From Massilia litorea (GTDB taxonomy: Bacteria; Pseudomonadota; Gammaproteobacteria; Burkholderiales; Burkholderiaceae_D): 64,000 nucleotides of DNA. Positions 1 through 9,485 of this stretch are shown piece by piece (the stretch's first letter is position 1; every line of letters begins with the position of its first letter). Below the pieces are notes generated by a model, which saw only the letters and a program-made list of their open reading frames with translations, was not told the DNA's origin and did no database searches. The stretch covers positions 4,216,001 through 4,280,000 of the forward strand of contig NZ_CP062941.1 in assembly GCF_015101885.1 (NCBI RefSeq), read 5' to 3'. The position numbers were made by a program, and so were the translations under genes.

Positions 1-2544
1 GGCCTGAACGTCCTGTCCCGCTGGCTGCTGGTCGGCGAATGGCGCGCCCACCCGCTGCGCGCCGTGCTGGCCGTGGCCGCGATCGCGGTCGGGGTGGCGA
101 TGGGTTTTGCGATCCACCTGATCAACGCCGCCGCCTTCAATGAATTTTCAAGCGCGATCAAGAGCCTGTCCGGCCAGGCGGACGTCCAGGTCGCCGGGCG
201 CGAGGCCCTGTTCGACGAAGCCATCTATCCCCTGCTCGCGCAATATGAGGGCGTCGCCCTCGCCTCCCCGGTGCTCGAACTCCAGGCCGCGATCCCGAAC
301 GTCAAGGGCTCGCTGCGCATCGTCGGCATCGACCCGCTGCGCGCCGGCTATATCGCGCCCGACCTGCTGGGCGTGCCGGCCGAGGGACGCGGCAGCGACC
401 TGCTGGCCGACGACGCGGTCTTCCTGTCGCCTGCCGCGCAGGGCTGGCTGAACCTGCGTGCCGGCGCGGCGCTGACCGTACGCGCCGGCACCGCGGACCT
501 CCACCTGCGCGTGGCCGGCCCCGTGCAGCGTGCCCGGCCCGGCCAGCGCTTCGGCGTGATGGACATCGGCGCCCTGCAGTGGCGCTTTGGCCAGCTCGGC
601 AAACTCTCGCGCGTGGATCTGAAACTGCGCGCCGGCGTCAACCGCGCGCAATTCGAGGCGGGCCTGAAGAGCGACCTGGAACGGCGCTTCCCGGGGCGCT
701 TTCGCGTCCAGCAGCCGAACGACAGCGATCAGGAAAGCCGCAACAATAACCTCAGCCGCGCCTACCGCGTGAACCTCACCGTGCTGGCCCTGGTGGCGCT
801 GTTCACCGGCGCCTTCCTCGTGTTCTCGACCCAGGCTTTATCGGTGATGCGCCGGCGCAGCCAGTTCGCGCTGCTGCGCGTGCTCGGCGTGGAGCGCGGC
901 CAGCTGCTGCGGCAGGTGCTGGTCGAGGGCGCCAGCCTGGGCGTGATCGGCGCGCTGCTCGGGGTTGCCGCCGGCTATGCGCTGGCGGCGCTGGCCCTGC
1001 GCTTCTTCGGCGGCGACCTCGGCGCCGGCTACTTCCCAGGGGTCAAGCCGCAAGTCGTCTTCACGCCGGTCGCCGCCTGCGTCTTCTTCGCGCTGGGCCT
1101 GGGCGTGGCCCTGCTGGGCTGCCTGGCGCCGGCCCTGGAGGCGGCGCGCGCCAGGCCGGCCGTGGCCCTGAAAGCGGGCAACGAGGAGGCGGCCCTGTCG
1201 CACCTGGCGCGCGTCTGGCCATCCATGATCTGCCTGGCGCTGGCGGGCCTGTTCGCCTTCGCGCCGCCCGTGTTCGAGCTGCCCCTGTTCGGCTATTTCG
1301 CGATTGCCCTGCTGCTGATCGGCGGCATCGGACTGATGCCGCGCCTGGCCTCGGCGAGCTTCCGCCTGCTCGCGCGTCCGCTGCTGCGCATGCCGAACCC
1401 GCCGCCGGTGCTGGCGCTGACGCTGGCGCGCCTGGCGAACGCGCCCGGCCAGGCCTCGATCGCCCTGGGCGGCATCCTGGCCAGCTTCAGCCTGATGGTG
1501 GCGATGGGGATCATGGTCGCCAGTTTCCGGATCTCGGTCGACGACTGGATGCGCCACATCCTGCCGGCCGACCTGTATGTGCGCAGCAGCGCCGGCGGCA
1601 GCTCGGGCTTCTTCGGCAAGCCGGAGCAGGATGCGATCACGCGCGCCGCCGGCGGCAATCAGGTGCAGTTCCTGCGTACGCGCCCGATCTCGCTGGCGGC
1701 CGACCGTCCGGACGTGATCCTGATCGCGCGCGACATCGATCCGCTCGATCCGGGCCGTTTGCTGTTCCTGGTCGGTTCCTCGCTCCCGGTGCCGGCAGGT
1801 GCGCGGCCGGCCTGGGTCTCGGAAGCGATGCTCGACCTGTACGGCGTGCAGGTCGGCCAGACCCTGGCGCTGCCGCTGGGCGGGCGTCCTTCGCCCTTCT
1901 TCGTTGCCGGCGTCTGGCGCGACTATGCCAACCAGTCCGGCTCGATCGTCGTGCGCCTGGCCGACTACCGCGCACTGACCGGTGCGCTGGAAGTGACCGA
2001 CGCCGCCATCTACGCCGGCAGCGCAGCGAACACGAACCGGATCGAAGGCGCGCTGCGCCGGCTGCCTTTCGGCCCGGCCCTGCAGCTGGCCCGCCCTGGC
2101 GAAATCCGCGCCGCCAGCCTGCAGATCTTCGACCGCAGCTTCGCCGTGACCTACCTGCTGGAAGCGATCGCCATCGTCATCGGCCTGTCGGGCGTGGCCG
2201 CGACCTTCTCGGCGCAGACGCTGGCGCGGGCGCGCGAATTCGGCATGCTGCGCCACGTCGGCGTGACGCGCGGCCAGGTGCTCGGCATCCTGGCCTGCGA
2301 AGGGGGACTGCTGACGACACTCGGCGTGGCCTGCGGTTTCGCGCTGGGCCTCGTGATCAGCCTGATCCTCGTATTCGTCGTCAACCCGCAGTCCTTCCAC
2401 TGGACCATGGGCCTGCACCTGCCCTGGGGTTTATTGGGAATCGTCGCCGCCGTGCTGGTCGCGGCCTCGGTCGGCACCGCGCTGGTGTCGGGACGCTATG
2501 CATTGTCGGGCGGCCCGGTGCGCGCCGTGAGGGAGGATTGGTGA
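1..2544 (+). CDS. FtsX-like ABC transporter permease, 5' truncated by window edge
   Basis: The reading frame is open from the first base, so the true start lies upstream; about 847 residues are visible. It is a large inner-membrane permease of the MacB/LolC superfamily with two FtsX-type domains. The first is near visible residues 260-390 (LLRVLGVERGQLL just after a membrane segment) and the second near 715-840 (FGMLRHVGVTRGQVLG). A long extracytoplasmic section and hydrophobic clusters lie between them. The LRxxG-type coupling-helix signature facing the ATPase is present twice, as expected for a fused duplicated permease. The next gene encodes an AttH/CrtC-like protein and overlaps the stop codon by one base, which matches the attEFGH-type exporter arrangement. 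The ATPase gene would lie upstream, outside the window. The substrate is unknown. Confidence 0.88.
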   Translation, partial: GLNVLSRWLLVGEWRAHPLRAVLAVAAIAVGVAMGFAIHLINAAAFNEFSSAIKSLSGQADVQVAGREALFDEAIYPLLAQYEGVALASPVLELQAAIPNVKGSLRIVGIDPLRAGYIAPDLLGVPAEGRGSDLLADDAVFLSPAAQGWLNLRAGAALTVRAGTADLHLRVAGPVQRARPGQRFGVMDIGALQWRFGQLGKLSRVDLKLRAGVNRAQFEAGLKSDLERRFPGRFRVQQPNDSDQESRNNNLSRAYRVNLTVLALVALFTGAFLVFSTQALSVMRRRSQFALLRVLGVERGQLLRQVLVEGASLGVIGALLGVAAGYALAALALRFFGGDLGAGYFPGVKPQVVFTPVAACVFFALGLGVALLGCLAPALEAARARPAVALKAGNEEAALSHLARVWPSMICLALAGLFAFAPPVFELPLFGYFAIALLLIGGIGLMPRLASASFRLLARPLLRMPNPPPVLALTLARLANAPGQASIALGGILASFSLMVAMGIMVASFRISVDDWMRHILPADLYVRSSAGGSSGFFGKPEQDAITRAAGGNQVQFLRTRPISLAADRPDVILIARDIDPLDPGRLLFLVGSSLPVPAGARPAWVSEAMLDLYGVQVGQTLALPLGGRPSPFFVAGVWRDYANQSGSIVVRLADYRALTGALEVTDAAIYAGSAANTNRIEGALRRLPFGPALQLARPGEIRAASLQIFDRSFAVTYLLEAIAIVIGLSGVAATFSAQTLARAREFGMLRHVGVTRGQVLGILACEGGLLTTLGVACGFALGLVISLILVFVVNPQSFHWTMGLHLPWGLLGIVAAVLVAASVGTALVSGRYALSGGPVRAVREDW

Positions 2545-3608
2545 TGCGCCTGCTGTTCGCTTTGCTGTTGTTCTGCGCCGGCCTGGCCGGGGCTGCCCCG
2601 CCTTCGTTCGCGCCCGTCAAACCGGGCATGGCGCTGGCTTTTCCGCGCGACTTCGGCGCCCATCCGGATTTTCGCACCGAGTGGTGGTATGTGACGGGAT
2701 GGCTGACCACGGCCGCCGGCAAGCCGCTCGGCTTCCAGGTCACCTTCTTCCGCAGCCGCACCGAACACGATCCGGCCAATCCGAGCGCCTTCGCGCCGCA
2801 CCAGCTGGTGATTGGCCATGCGGCGCTGTCGGATCCGGCGCTCGGCCATCTCGTGCACGACCAGCGCAGCGCGCGCGAGGGGTTCGGCCTGGCCTGGGCC
2901 AAACCGGGAGATCTCGACCTCAAACTCGACGACTGGCGCATGACGCGCGGGCCCGACGGCAACTACCGCGTCACCCTGAAATCGTCGGAACTGAGCCTCG
3001 AGCTGACGCTGGCGCCGGCCCAGCCGCCGCTGCTGCAGGGCGACGCCGGCTATTCGCGCAAGGGCCCGGCGGCTAAGCATGCGAGCTATTACTACAGCCT
3101 GCCGCAGCTGAAGGTGACCGGCATCGCGGGACGCGCCGGGGCCGCCGGACCGGTGACGGGCAGCGCCTGGTTCGACCACGAATGGTCGAGCGAAGCGCTG
3201 CAGCCCGAGGCGCAGGGCTGGGACTGGATCGGCGCCAACCTCGACGACGGCTCGGCGCTGATGGCTTTCCAGATACGGTCGAAGGACGGTGGTAAACTAT
3301 GGGCGCACGCGGCGCTGCGCGGCCCCGACGGAAAAGTCGTCCGCTACACGCCCGACCAGGTGGCGTTCGCGCCGCAGACGCGCTGGAAGTCGCCGCGCAC
3401 GAATGCCGAATATCCGGTCGCAACCACGATCACGACCGGCGCCACGCGCTGGCGCATCCTGCCCCTGCAGCCGGACCAGGAGCTCGATTCGCGCCGCTCG
3501 ACGGGCGCCGTCTACTGGGAGGGAGCGGTCACGCTCGAACGGGACGGCGTGCCGGCCGGACGCGGCTACCTCGAAATGACGGGCTATGCGCGGCAGATGA
3601 AACTTTGA
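2544..3608 (+). CDS. AttH/CrtC-like lipocalin-fold protein (carotenoid 1,2-hydratase superfamily)
   Basis: A 354-residue exported protein. The first ~19 residues are a hydrophobic signal peptide ending in GLAGA. The body has AttH/CrtC-family hallmarks: FRTEWWYVTGWL near residue 47, a histidine-containing FAPHQLVIGHAAL stretch, and GSAWFDHEWSS followed by GWDWIGANLDDGSALMAF. The ATG at 2544 is preferred over the upstream TTG and GTG codons because GGGAGGA lies 6 bases before it and it overlaps the permease stop as TGATG. Homologues are encoded with FtsX-type exporters (att systems). No carotenoid genes are nearby, so a hydratase role is unlikely; an accessory or lipid-handling role in the exporter is an inference. 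Confidence 0.85.
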   Translation: MRLLFALLLFCAGLAGAAPPSFAPVKPGMALAFPRDFGAHPDFRTEWWYVTGWLTTAAGKPLGFQVTFFRSRTEHDPANPSAFAPHQLVIGHAALSDPALGHLVHDQRSAREGFGLAWAKPGDLDLKLDDWRMTRGPDGNYRVTLKSSELSLELTLAPAQPPLLQGDAGYSRKGPAAKHASYYYSLPQLKVTGIAGRAGAAGPVTGSAWFDHEWSSEALQPEAQGWDWIGANLDDGSALMAFQIRSKDGGKLWAHAALRGPDGKVVRYTPDQVAFAPQTRWKSPRTNAEYPVATTITTGATRWRILPLQPDQELDSRRSTGAVYWEGAVTLERDGVPAGRGYLEMTGYARQMKL

Positions 3609-3651
3609 GCCACACGACAAAATCACAAGCAGAACAACAACAAGCGACACG

Positions 3652-5490
3652 ATGACCCAGCGTTCACCCAGTTCCAGCACAAACACCAGCGCCAGCGCCG
3701 ACACCGCCACGCCACGCAAGGGCAGCCTCGCCGCGCTCAAGGGTTTGCTTCCGTTCCTGCTCCCGTATCGCCGCCAGTTCGTCCTGGCCGGCATCGCCCT
3801 GCTGTTCGCGGCCGGCGCCACGCTGGCCATTCCCGCCGCGTTCAAGCAGATGATCGACCTCGGCTTCGGCGCCCAGGCCGGCGCCCACAGCATCAAGCAC
3901 GTCGACGCCACCTTCCTCGCCCTGTTCGGCGTGGCCGCGGTGCTGGGCGTGGCGACCGCGGCGCGCTTCTACATGGTGTCCTGGCTCGGCGAACGGGTCA
4001 CGGCCGACATCCGCAGCGCCGTCTACCGCCACGTGGTGCACCAGAGCCCGGAATTTTTCGAGACCACGCAGACCGGCGAAGTGTTGTCGCGCCTGACCAC
4101 CGACACTACGCTGATCCAGGCCGTGGTCGGCACCAGCATCTCGCTCGCCCTTCGGAACACCCTGCTCTTCGTCGGCGGCCTGGTGATGCTGTTCGTGACC
4201 AGCGCCAAGCTGACTGCCATCATCCTGGCCCTGCTGGTGCTTGTCATCGTGCCGATCGTGCTGTTCGGGCGGCGCGTGCGCAAGCTCTCGCGCGATTCGC
4301 AGGACCGCATCGCCGACGCCTCGGCGCTGGCCGGCGAGATCCTGAACGCGATGCCGACGGTGCAGGCGTTCACCCACGAGAAAATCGAGGCCGAGCGCTT
4401 CGGCAGCTCGGTGGAAGGCGCGTTTGCAGCCGCCATGCAGCGCATCCGCGCGCGCTCCCTGCTCACCATGCTGGCCATCGTGCTGGTATTCGGCACCATC
4501 GTCTTCGTGCTGTGGCTGGGCGCGCATGCGGTGCTGGAAGGGACCATGACCGGCGGCGACCTCGGCCAGTTCATCCTGTACGCCTCGATCGTGGCCGGTT
4601 CGATCGGCGCGCTGGCCGAAGTGATGGGCGAAGCGCAGCGCGCCGCCGGCGCCACCGAACGCCTGCTGGAACTGCTGGCCGCGCGTTCCGACATCCGCAA
4701 CCCGGCGCATCCGCGCGCCCTGCCTGCACGCTCCTCGAATGGCGCGGCCCTCGCGCTGCATGACCTCACCTTCGCTTATCCCTCGCGCCAGGACACGGCG
4801 GCGCTGTCGCACGTGTCGCTGGCGATCCGTCCAGGCGAAACGGTCGCCGTGGTCGGCCCGTCCGGGGCCGGCAAGACGACCCTGTTCCAGCTGCTGCTGC
4901 GCTACTACGACCCGCAGTCGGGCGCCATCACCCTCGACGGCGTCGACATCCGCGACCTCGACCTGCACACCCTGCGCGGCGCGATCGGCATCGTGCCCCA
5001 GGACACGGTGATCTTCTCCGCGGATGCGATGGAAAACATCCGCTACGGCCGGCCCGAGGCAACGGACGAGGAAGTCATCGCGGCGGCGAAGCTGGCTGCG
5101 GCCCACGAATTCATCGAGCGCCTGCCGCAGGGCTACTGGTCCTTCCTCGGCGAGCGCGGCGTGCGCCTGTCGGGCGGCCAGCGCCAGCGCATCGCGATCG
5201 CGCGCGCCCTGCTGAAAAATCCCCCGCTGCTGCTGCTCGACGAGGCGACCAGCGCGCTCGACGCCGAATCCGAACGCCTGGTGCAGGGCGCGCTGGAAGC
5301 GGCCATGGTCGGCCGCACCACCGTCATCATCGCGCACCGCCTGGCCACCGTGCAGCGCGCCGACCGCATCGTCGTCATGGAAGACGGCCGCGTGGTCGAA
5401 ACCGGCACCCACGCCTCGCTGGTGGCGATGAAAGGCATCTATGCCAACCTGGCGGCGCTGCAGTTCCACAACGTGCATGTAGAACACTGA
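3652..5490 (+). CDS. MsbA-like ABC exporter (fused permease and ATPase)
   Basis: A 612-residue half-transporter of ABC subfamily B. The first ~30 residues are Ser/Thr-rich and polar. Six membrane segments follow (residues ~40-320), then a nucleotide-binding domain with Walker A GPSGAGKTT near residue 402, Q-loop VPQDTVIF, signature LSGGQRQR near 506, Walker B LLLLDEATSALD near 530 and the switch histidine in IIAHRLATV. It should work as a homodimer. Length and order match MsbA and multidrug or lipid exporters; the sequence alone does not give the substrate, and MsbA itself is usually encoded with lpxK. No clear Shine-Dalgarno precedes the ATG. It follows the AttH-like gene by 43 bases. Confidence 0.9.
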   Translation: MTQRSPSSSTNTSASADTATPRKGSLAALKGLLPFLLPYRRQFVLAGIALLFAAGATLAIPAAFKQMIDLGFGAQAGAHSIKHVDATFLALFGVAAVLGVATAARFYMVSWLGERVTADIRSAVYRHVVHQSPEFFETTQTGEVLSRLTTDTTLIQAVVGTSISLALRNTLLFVGGLVMLFVTSAKLTAIILALLVLVIVPIVLFGRRVRKLSRDSQDRIADASALAGEILNAMPTVQAFTHEKIEAERFGSSVEGAFAAAMQRIRARSLLTMLAIVLVFGTIVFVLWLGAHAVLEGTMTGGDLGQFILYASIVAGSIGALAEVMGEAQRAAGATERLLELLAARSDIRNPAHPRALPARSSNGAALALHDLTFAYPSRQDTAALSHVSLAIRPGETVAVVGPSGAGKTTLFQLLLRYYDPQSGAITLDGVDIRDLDLHTLRGAIGIVPQDTVIFSADAMENIRYGRPEATDEEVIAAAKLAAAHEFIERLPQGYWSFLGERGVRLSGGQRQRIAIARALLKNPPLLLLDEATSALDAESERLVQGALEAAMVGRTTVIIAHRLATVQRADRIVVMEDGRVVETGTHASLVAMKGIYANLAALQFHNVHVEH

Positions 5491-5551
5491 TTTTGAACGG
5501 CTCTGTTGCGTAACGACAGCAAAGGAAGGGTTTTTTTCGTCGAATACTTGC

Positions 5552-5580
5552 TTGTAGGCAATTTGTAGGTATCATCCTAC
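5552..5580 (+). promoter_or_regulatory. Repeated TTGTAGG/CCTAC motif upstream of chemoreceptor
   Basis: TTGTAGG occurs at 5552-5558 and 5563-5569. The inverted form CCTAC is at 5576-5580, making GTAGG-N6-CCTAC with the second copy. The copies are 11 bases apart, about one helical turn, and lie 26-54 bases before the chemoreceptor ATG. This looks like a regulator-binding site. The regulator is not known and no convincing sigma-28 element was seen. Confidence 0.35.
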
Positions 5581-5605
5581 ATATTTGTCACTGCCGCTTA
5601 CAATC

Positions 5606-7633
5606 ATGTCCAACAATCGGTATCACCCCGCCAACTGGAATGTCGGCACCAGGATCAGCGCCTTCAGCTTCGTCCTGGTCGGCGCCATCCTTGCCGCCCT
5701 GATCATGACGATCACGGTCACCACCGGCGCGATGCTCGAAGAGCGCGCCAGCCAGAACATGCAGAACGAACTCAAGGGTGTCGTCGACACCGTCGACTTG
5801 TTCAACCGCACCGTCTCGAGCGAAGCGGTCAGCTTCGGCAAGATCTTCGCCACCGAATTCGCCGGCGCTTTCGAAGCCGATCCCGCCAGGGCGGTCGACA
5901 TCGGCGGCAAACAGGTACCAGCGCTGATCCACGGCGGCAAGGTACTCAACCTCGACTTCAGCGCGCCGGACCGCTTCAGCGCCCAGACCGGCGGGAATGC
6001 CACGATTTTCGTCGCCGACGGTGAGGATTTCGTGCGCGTCACCACCTCGGTGAAGAAGGAGAACGGCGATCGCGCCGTCGGCACCCAGCTCGACCGCGCC
6101 AGCCCGGCCTACGCCGCGCTGAAGGACGGCAAGGTCTACGTCGGCCTGGCCAAGCTGTTCGGCAAGCAGTTCATCACCCAGTACGAACCGGTGCGCGATG
6201 CGGCCGGCAAGGTGGTCGGCGCCCTGTATGTCGGGGTCGACATCAGCAAGGACCTCGCGGCCCTCAAGGAACGCATCCGTTCGATCAAGATCGGCGACAC
6301 CGGCTATTTCTATGTGCTCAATGCGGCGCCGGGCAAGGCCTATGGCGACCTGCTGGTCCACCCGAAACGCGAAGGCGAGAACATCCTCGACAGCCGCGCC
6401 TCCGACGGGCGCGCATTCGTGCAGGAGATCCTCGAGAAGAAGACGGGCTCGATCACCTACGACTGGAAAAATCCGGGCGAGACGAGCGCGCGCGAAAAAG
6501 TCGTGGCCTTCACCCACTTCAAGGACTGGAACTGGGTCATCGCGGGCGGCACCTACCGCGACGAGATCACCCAGGAAGCTGCGCGCCTGCGCAACAAGTA
6601 CATCGGTTTCGGCCTGGTCGCGCTGCTGGTATTCGCGGCCATCCTGTATGCCTATGTGCGCGCCACCATCACCCGTCCGCTGGCGGTCGCCCGCGACGCC
6701 GCCGTGCGCATCGCCGACGGCGACCTGACCGTCAGCATCGAGCGCGGCCGCAACGACGAGATCGGACTCCTGCTCGACGCGATGAACGGCATCAGCCGCA
6801 AGCTGTCCGCGGTCGTGGGCAAGGTGCGCGACGGCGCCGAGCAGATCGCGAATGCCTCGAACGAGATCTCGACCGGCAACCTCGACCTGTGCGCCCGCAC
6901 CGAGCAGCAGGCCGGCAGCCTGGCCACGACCTCCTCCTCGATGGGCGAACTGACCGAGACCGTGCGCCAGAACGCCGAGCACGCGCGCCAGGCCAACACG
7001 CTGGCGATGAACGCGTCGACCATCGCCCAGAAAGGCGGCAGCATGGTCTCGCAGGTGGTTGAAACGATGGAGTCGATCAACCAGTCCTCGCGCAAGATCG
7101 GGGACATCACCGGCGTCATCGACGGCATCGCCTTCCAGACCAATATCCTGGCGCTGAACGCAGCCGTGGAAGCGGCGCGCGCCGGCGAACAGGGCCGCGG
7201 CTTCGCGGTCGTCGCCAGCGAAGTGCGCAACCTGGCGCAGCGCAGCGCCGCCGCGGCCAAAGAAATCAAGGGCCTGATCGCCGCCTCCAGCAGCGAGGTC
7301 GACGCCGGCCGCGAACTGGTGTCGAAAGCCGGCGCCACAATGAACGAGGTGCTCGCCAGCGTCGGCCGCGTGACCAGCATCATGGCCGACATCACCGCCG
7401 CCAGCCTTGAACAAAGCAGCGGCATCGAGCAGGTCAACCGCGCCATCGGCGAGATGGACGACACGACCCAGCACAACGCCGCGCTGGTCGAAGAAGCCAG
7501 CGCCGCGGCGCAGGCGATGCAGGACCAGGCCGCCGAGCTGGCGCGCGCGGTGCGTCTGTTCAGGCTGGACGAGCGAACGAACGCGGCCGCGGTGCCGCAG
7601 TCGGCACGCCCGCCGGCGCTCAGCCACGGCTGA
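5606..7633 (+). CDS. Methyl-accepting chemotaxis protein with Cache-type sensor
   Basis: A 675-residue inner-membrane chemoreceptor. A transmembrane helix at ~16-42 is followed by a long periplasmic region (~43-330) that looks like a Cache_3/Cache_2 tandem: [16 protein letters not shown], then [20 protein letters not shown], then a second unit with [10 protein letters not shown] and [11 protein letters not shown] second membrane helix (~335-355), a HAMP domain and the coiled-coil signalling domain follow. The hairpin tip [20 protein letters not shown] is near residue 538. The C-terminus lacks an NWETF-type CheR tether. ATG 5606 is chosen over the in-frame TTG 21 bases upstream because it fits the family N-terminus; no Shine-Dalgarno is obvious. 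Cache domains of this type usually bind small organic acids or amino acids, but the ligand is unknown. Confidence 0.92.
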   Translation: MSNNRYHPANWNVGTRISAFSFVLVGAILAALIMTITVTTGAMLEERASQNMQNELKGVVDTVDLFNRTVSSEAVSFGKIFATEFAGAFEADPARAVDIGGKQVPALIHGGKVLNLDFSAPDRFSAQTGGNATIFVADGEDFVRVTTSVKKENGDRAVGTQLDRASPAYAALKDGKVYVGLAKLFGKQFITQYEPVRDAAGKVVGALYVGVDISKDLAALKERIRSIKIGDTGYFYVLNAAPGKAYGDLLVHPKREGENILDSRASDGRAFVQEILEKKTGSITYDWKNPGETSAREKVVAFTHFKDWNWVIAGGTYRDEITQEAARLRNKYIGFGLVALLVFAAILYAYVRATITRPLAVARDAAVRIADGDLTVSIERGRNDEIGLLLDAMNGISRKLSAVVGKVRDGAEQIANASNEISTGNLDLCARTEQQAGSLATTSSSMGELTETVRQNAEHARQANTLAMNASTIAQKGGSMVSQVVETMESINQSSRKIGDITGVIDGIAFQTNILALNAAVEAARAGEQGRGFAVVASEVRNLAQRSAAAAKEIKGLIAASSSEVDAGRELVSKAGATMNEVLASVGRVTSIMADITAASLEQSSGIEQVNRAIGEMDDTTQHNAALVEEASAAAQAMQDQAAELARAVRLFRLDERTNAAAVPQSARPPALSHG

Positions 7634-7644
7634 CAATTGCGGCG

Positions 7645-7671
7645 CATTGCGGCGCGCAGTGCGCCGCAATG
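7645..7671. terminator. Strong hairpin between convergent genes
   Basis: CATTGCGGCGC (7645-7655) and GCGCCGCAATG (7661-7671) form a perfect 11-bp stem with a 5-base loop, between the chemoreceptor stop (7633) and the stop of the convergent UPF0104 gene (7679). There is no long T tract on either strand, so it may insulate or protect 3' ends rather than be a classic intrinsic terminator. Confidence 0.55.
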
Positions 7672-7678
7672 CGTGCCC

Positions 7679-8563
7679 TCACCCTGTCGCCGCTGCCCGC
7701 AGCGAAAACCGGCCCAGGAACAGTGCCCCGATCATGGATGAGAGCACCGTGATCAAAAAGAACCAGCTGGACGCAATCACACCGTAGGTGGGGTCCAGGT
7801 GAAACAGGTTCACGCCAAACAGGAAAGTCGCTTCGCGTACGCCCAGGCCGCCCACACTCAGCGGTAGCACGGCAGCAATGGATGAAACCAGGAACATGGC
7901 GAGGAAGGCCAGGTAATAGGCCGCCGGTGTACCCAGGTAAACAAGCAGCATGCCCATGCATGTCAATTGCAGGAGCTGCACCCCTATCCCAAGCGCAAAC
8001 ACGCGCGCGAGTCCTGCCGCGTCGAGCTTGATGAGCCAGCGATGGGCCAGGACGAATACGGCGACGATTGCGGCAACCGATGCAAGCGCGAACACGACGG
8101 CGCCAGGTGCGTGCCAGGGAAACGACAGGGGGGGCAGCAAGGTGCACAGGATGACCAGCAGGGCCAGCATGCCGCCGACACGGTCGACCAGCGTGATCGT
8201 GACCAGTGTACGCAGCGCGACGGCATGGCGACGATGCAGCACCAGGACCTTGTAGCCATCGCCGCCTATGCCGCCTGGTAAAAATAGGTTCAGGAACATG
8301 CCTGCATAATACAAACGCAGGTTTTCTGCCTCGCTCAGCTGCACTGCCGCGTGGCGTTGATACACATTCAAGCGGAGCGCCGCCACGATCTTGGACAGAT
8401 TGAATGCGATGAAGGCGGCAGCCAGGATGGGTGCGCGCTGCGGGTGAAAAGCCAGGGTCCTTACCTGGCCCATGTCGAGATTCCGAAAGACGAAAACGAT
8501 CAGACAGGCCGATACCAGCACCTGTAGAACGGCTTTCCATTTCTTGCCCGGCTGCTTAGACAC
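7679..8563 (-). CDS. UPF0104 / lysylphosphatidylglycerol-synthase-TM family membrane protein
   Basis: A 294-residue polytopic inner-membrane protein with seven or eight hydrophobic segments. The family core is visible: LRLYYAGMFLNLFLPGGIGGDGYKV near residues 82-107, then TLVDRVGGMLALL, and near the C-terminus LPLSVGGLGVREATFLF. This is the flippase-like transmembrane module shared with the N-terminal half of MprF and AglD-type proteins. It has no catalytic synthase domain. The gene starts with GTG at 8563 and overlaps the upstream glycosyltransferase gene by 8 bases, so it is the last gene of the glycan operon. Translocation of a lipid-linked sugar or lipid is inferred from family and context. 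Confidence 0.88.
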   Translation of the reverse strand: MSKQPGKKWKAVLQVLVSACLIVFVFRNLDMGQVRTLAFHPQRAPILAAAFIAFNLSKIVAALRLNVYQRHAAVQLSEAENLRLYYAGMFLNLFLPGGIGGDGYKVLVLHRRHAVALRTLVTITLVDRVGGMLALLVILCTLLPPLSFPWHAPGAVVFALASVAAIVAVFVLAHRWLIKLDAAGLARVFALGIGVQLLQLTCMGMLLVYLGTPAAYYLAFLAMFLVSSIAAVLPLSVGGLGVREATFLFGVNLFHLDPTYGVIASSWFFLITVLSSMIGALFLGRFSLRAAATG

Positions 8564-9485
8564 CGATGTTTCTCTTGATCTGGTAGGGCTTCTTGTTTTG
8601 GGATTCGTAATATGTCCTCATGATCAGATCCGCGATGAAGCCGGTGCTGATGAGCTGGATACCGGCCACGGTCAGCAGCAGGCCAAGAAACAATAGCGGC
8701 CGCCCGGCAATACTTGCTCCCATGAGCTTCTCGAACAGCATATAGGCGTTCAACGAGCAGCCCGCGAAAAACGAGACCATCCCCAGCGTCCCGAACAGAT
8801 GCATCGGGCGCTGTCCGTATTTGCGCAGGAATACCATGAGCATCAGGTCGCTGGCGACCCGCAGCGTGCGGCCGATGCCGTATTTGGACACACCCGCATG
8901 GCGCGCATGGTGCCGCACCTGCATCTCTGTCATTCTGGCGCCATGCATGGTGGCCAGCACGGGAATATAGCGGTGCAGTTCGCCGTAGAGTCCCAGGTTT
9001 TTTGCGACCTCGCTCTTGAACAGCTTCAACGTGCAGCCGTAATCGCTGATATGAACGTTCGTGGCGCGCCGGATCAGCCAATTGGCCAGCTTGCTCGGCA
9101 TCCTGCGCAGCAGGAAGCCATCCTTGCGCCTGGCGCGTATGCCGGCAACCACGTCCCAGTCGCCTTCCCGCATGCGCTCCATCATGAGCGGAATATCATG
9201 CGGGTCGTTTTGCATGTCGCCATCCAGCATGACGATCAGTTCGCCATGCGCGGCGTCGATGCCCGCGGCCATTGCCGTCGTCTGGCCATAGTTACGGCTC
9301 AATACCAGCGCGCGGGTTGCCGGCGTGGCAAACCGTTCTATTTCCGCGACCGTGCAATCGCTCGAGCCGTCGTCGACGAAGATCAGCTCATGCTCTACCC
9401 GGGCAAGCGCCTCTGCAATACGCGCAATCAGGGGCTCAATGTTGCCCTGCTCATTCTTGACTGGAACAACAACCGACAATAGCAT
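8556..9485 (-). CDS. Polyprenyl-phosphate glycosyltransferase (GT2, ArnC/GtrB/DPM1-like)
   Basis: A 309-residue enzyme. The N-terminal GT-A domain (~1-225) carries SVVVPVKNEQGNIEPLI, the nucleotide-binding FVDDGSSD and the metal-binding MLDGDMQNDPHDIP, followed by ISDYGCTLKLF. Two C-terminal membrane helices (~235-290) anchor it. This is the architecture of enzymes that move a sugar from a nucleotide donor to undecaprenyl or dolichyl phosphate (ArnC, GtrB, RgtE, DPM1). The gene abuts the GT39 gene upstream. Together with the dehydrogenase and epimerase of the same operon, the donor is predicted to be a UDP-uronic acid; that specificity is inference. Confidence 0.92.
   Translation of the reverse strand: MLLSVVVPVKNEQGNIEPLIARIAEALARVEHELIFVDDGSSDCTVAEIERFATPATRALVLSRNYGQTTAMAAGIDAAHGELIVMLDGDMQNDPHDIPLMMERMREGDWDVVAGIRARRKDGFLLRRMPSKLANWLIRRATNVHISDYGCTLKLFKSEVAKNLGLYGELHRYIPVLATMHGARMTEMQVRHHARHAGVSKYGIGRTLRVASDLMLMVFLRKYGQRPMHLFGTLGMVSFFAGCSLNAYMLFEKLMGASIAGRPLLFLGLLLTVAGIQLISTGFIADLIMRTYYESQNKKPYQIKRNIGV

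Noticed and set aside
838..2418. Long minus-strand frame opposite the ABC permease
   Set aside because: Low-complexity, Gln/Arg/His-rich shadow of a GC-rich coding strand; no start signal.
2544..3608. Carotenoid 1,2-hydratase function for the AttH/CrtC-like protein
   Set aside because: No carotenoid genes nearby and the operon partner is an FtsX-type exporter, so only the fold family is claimed.
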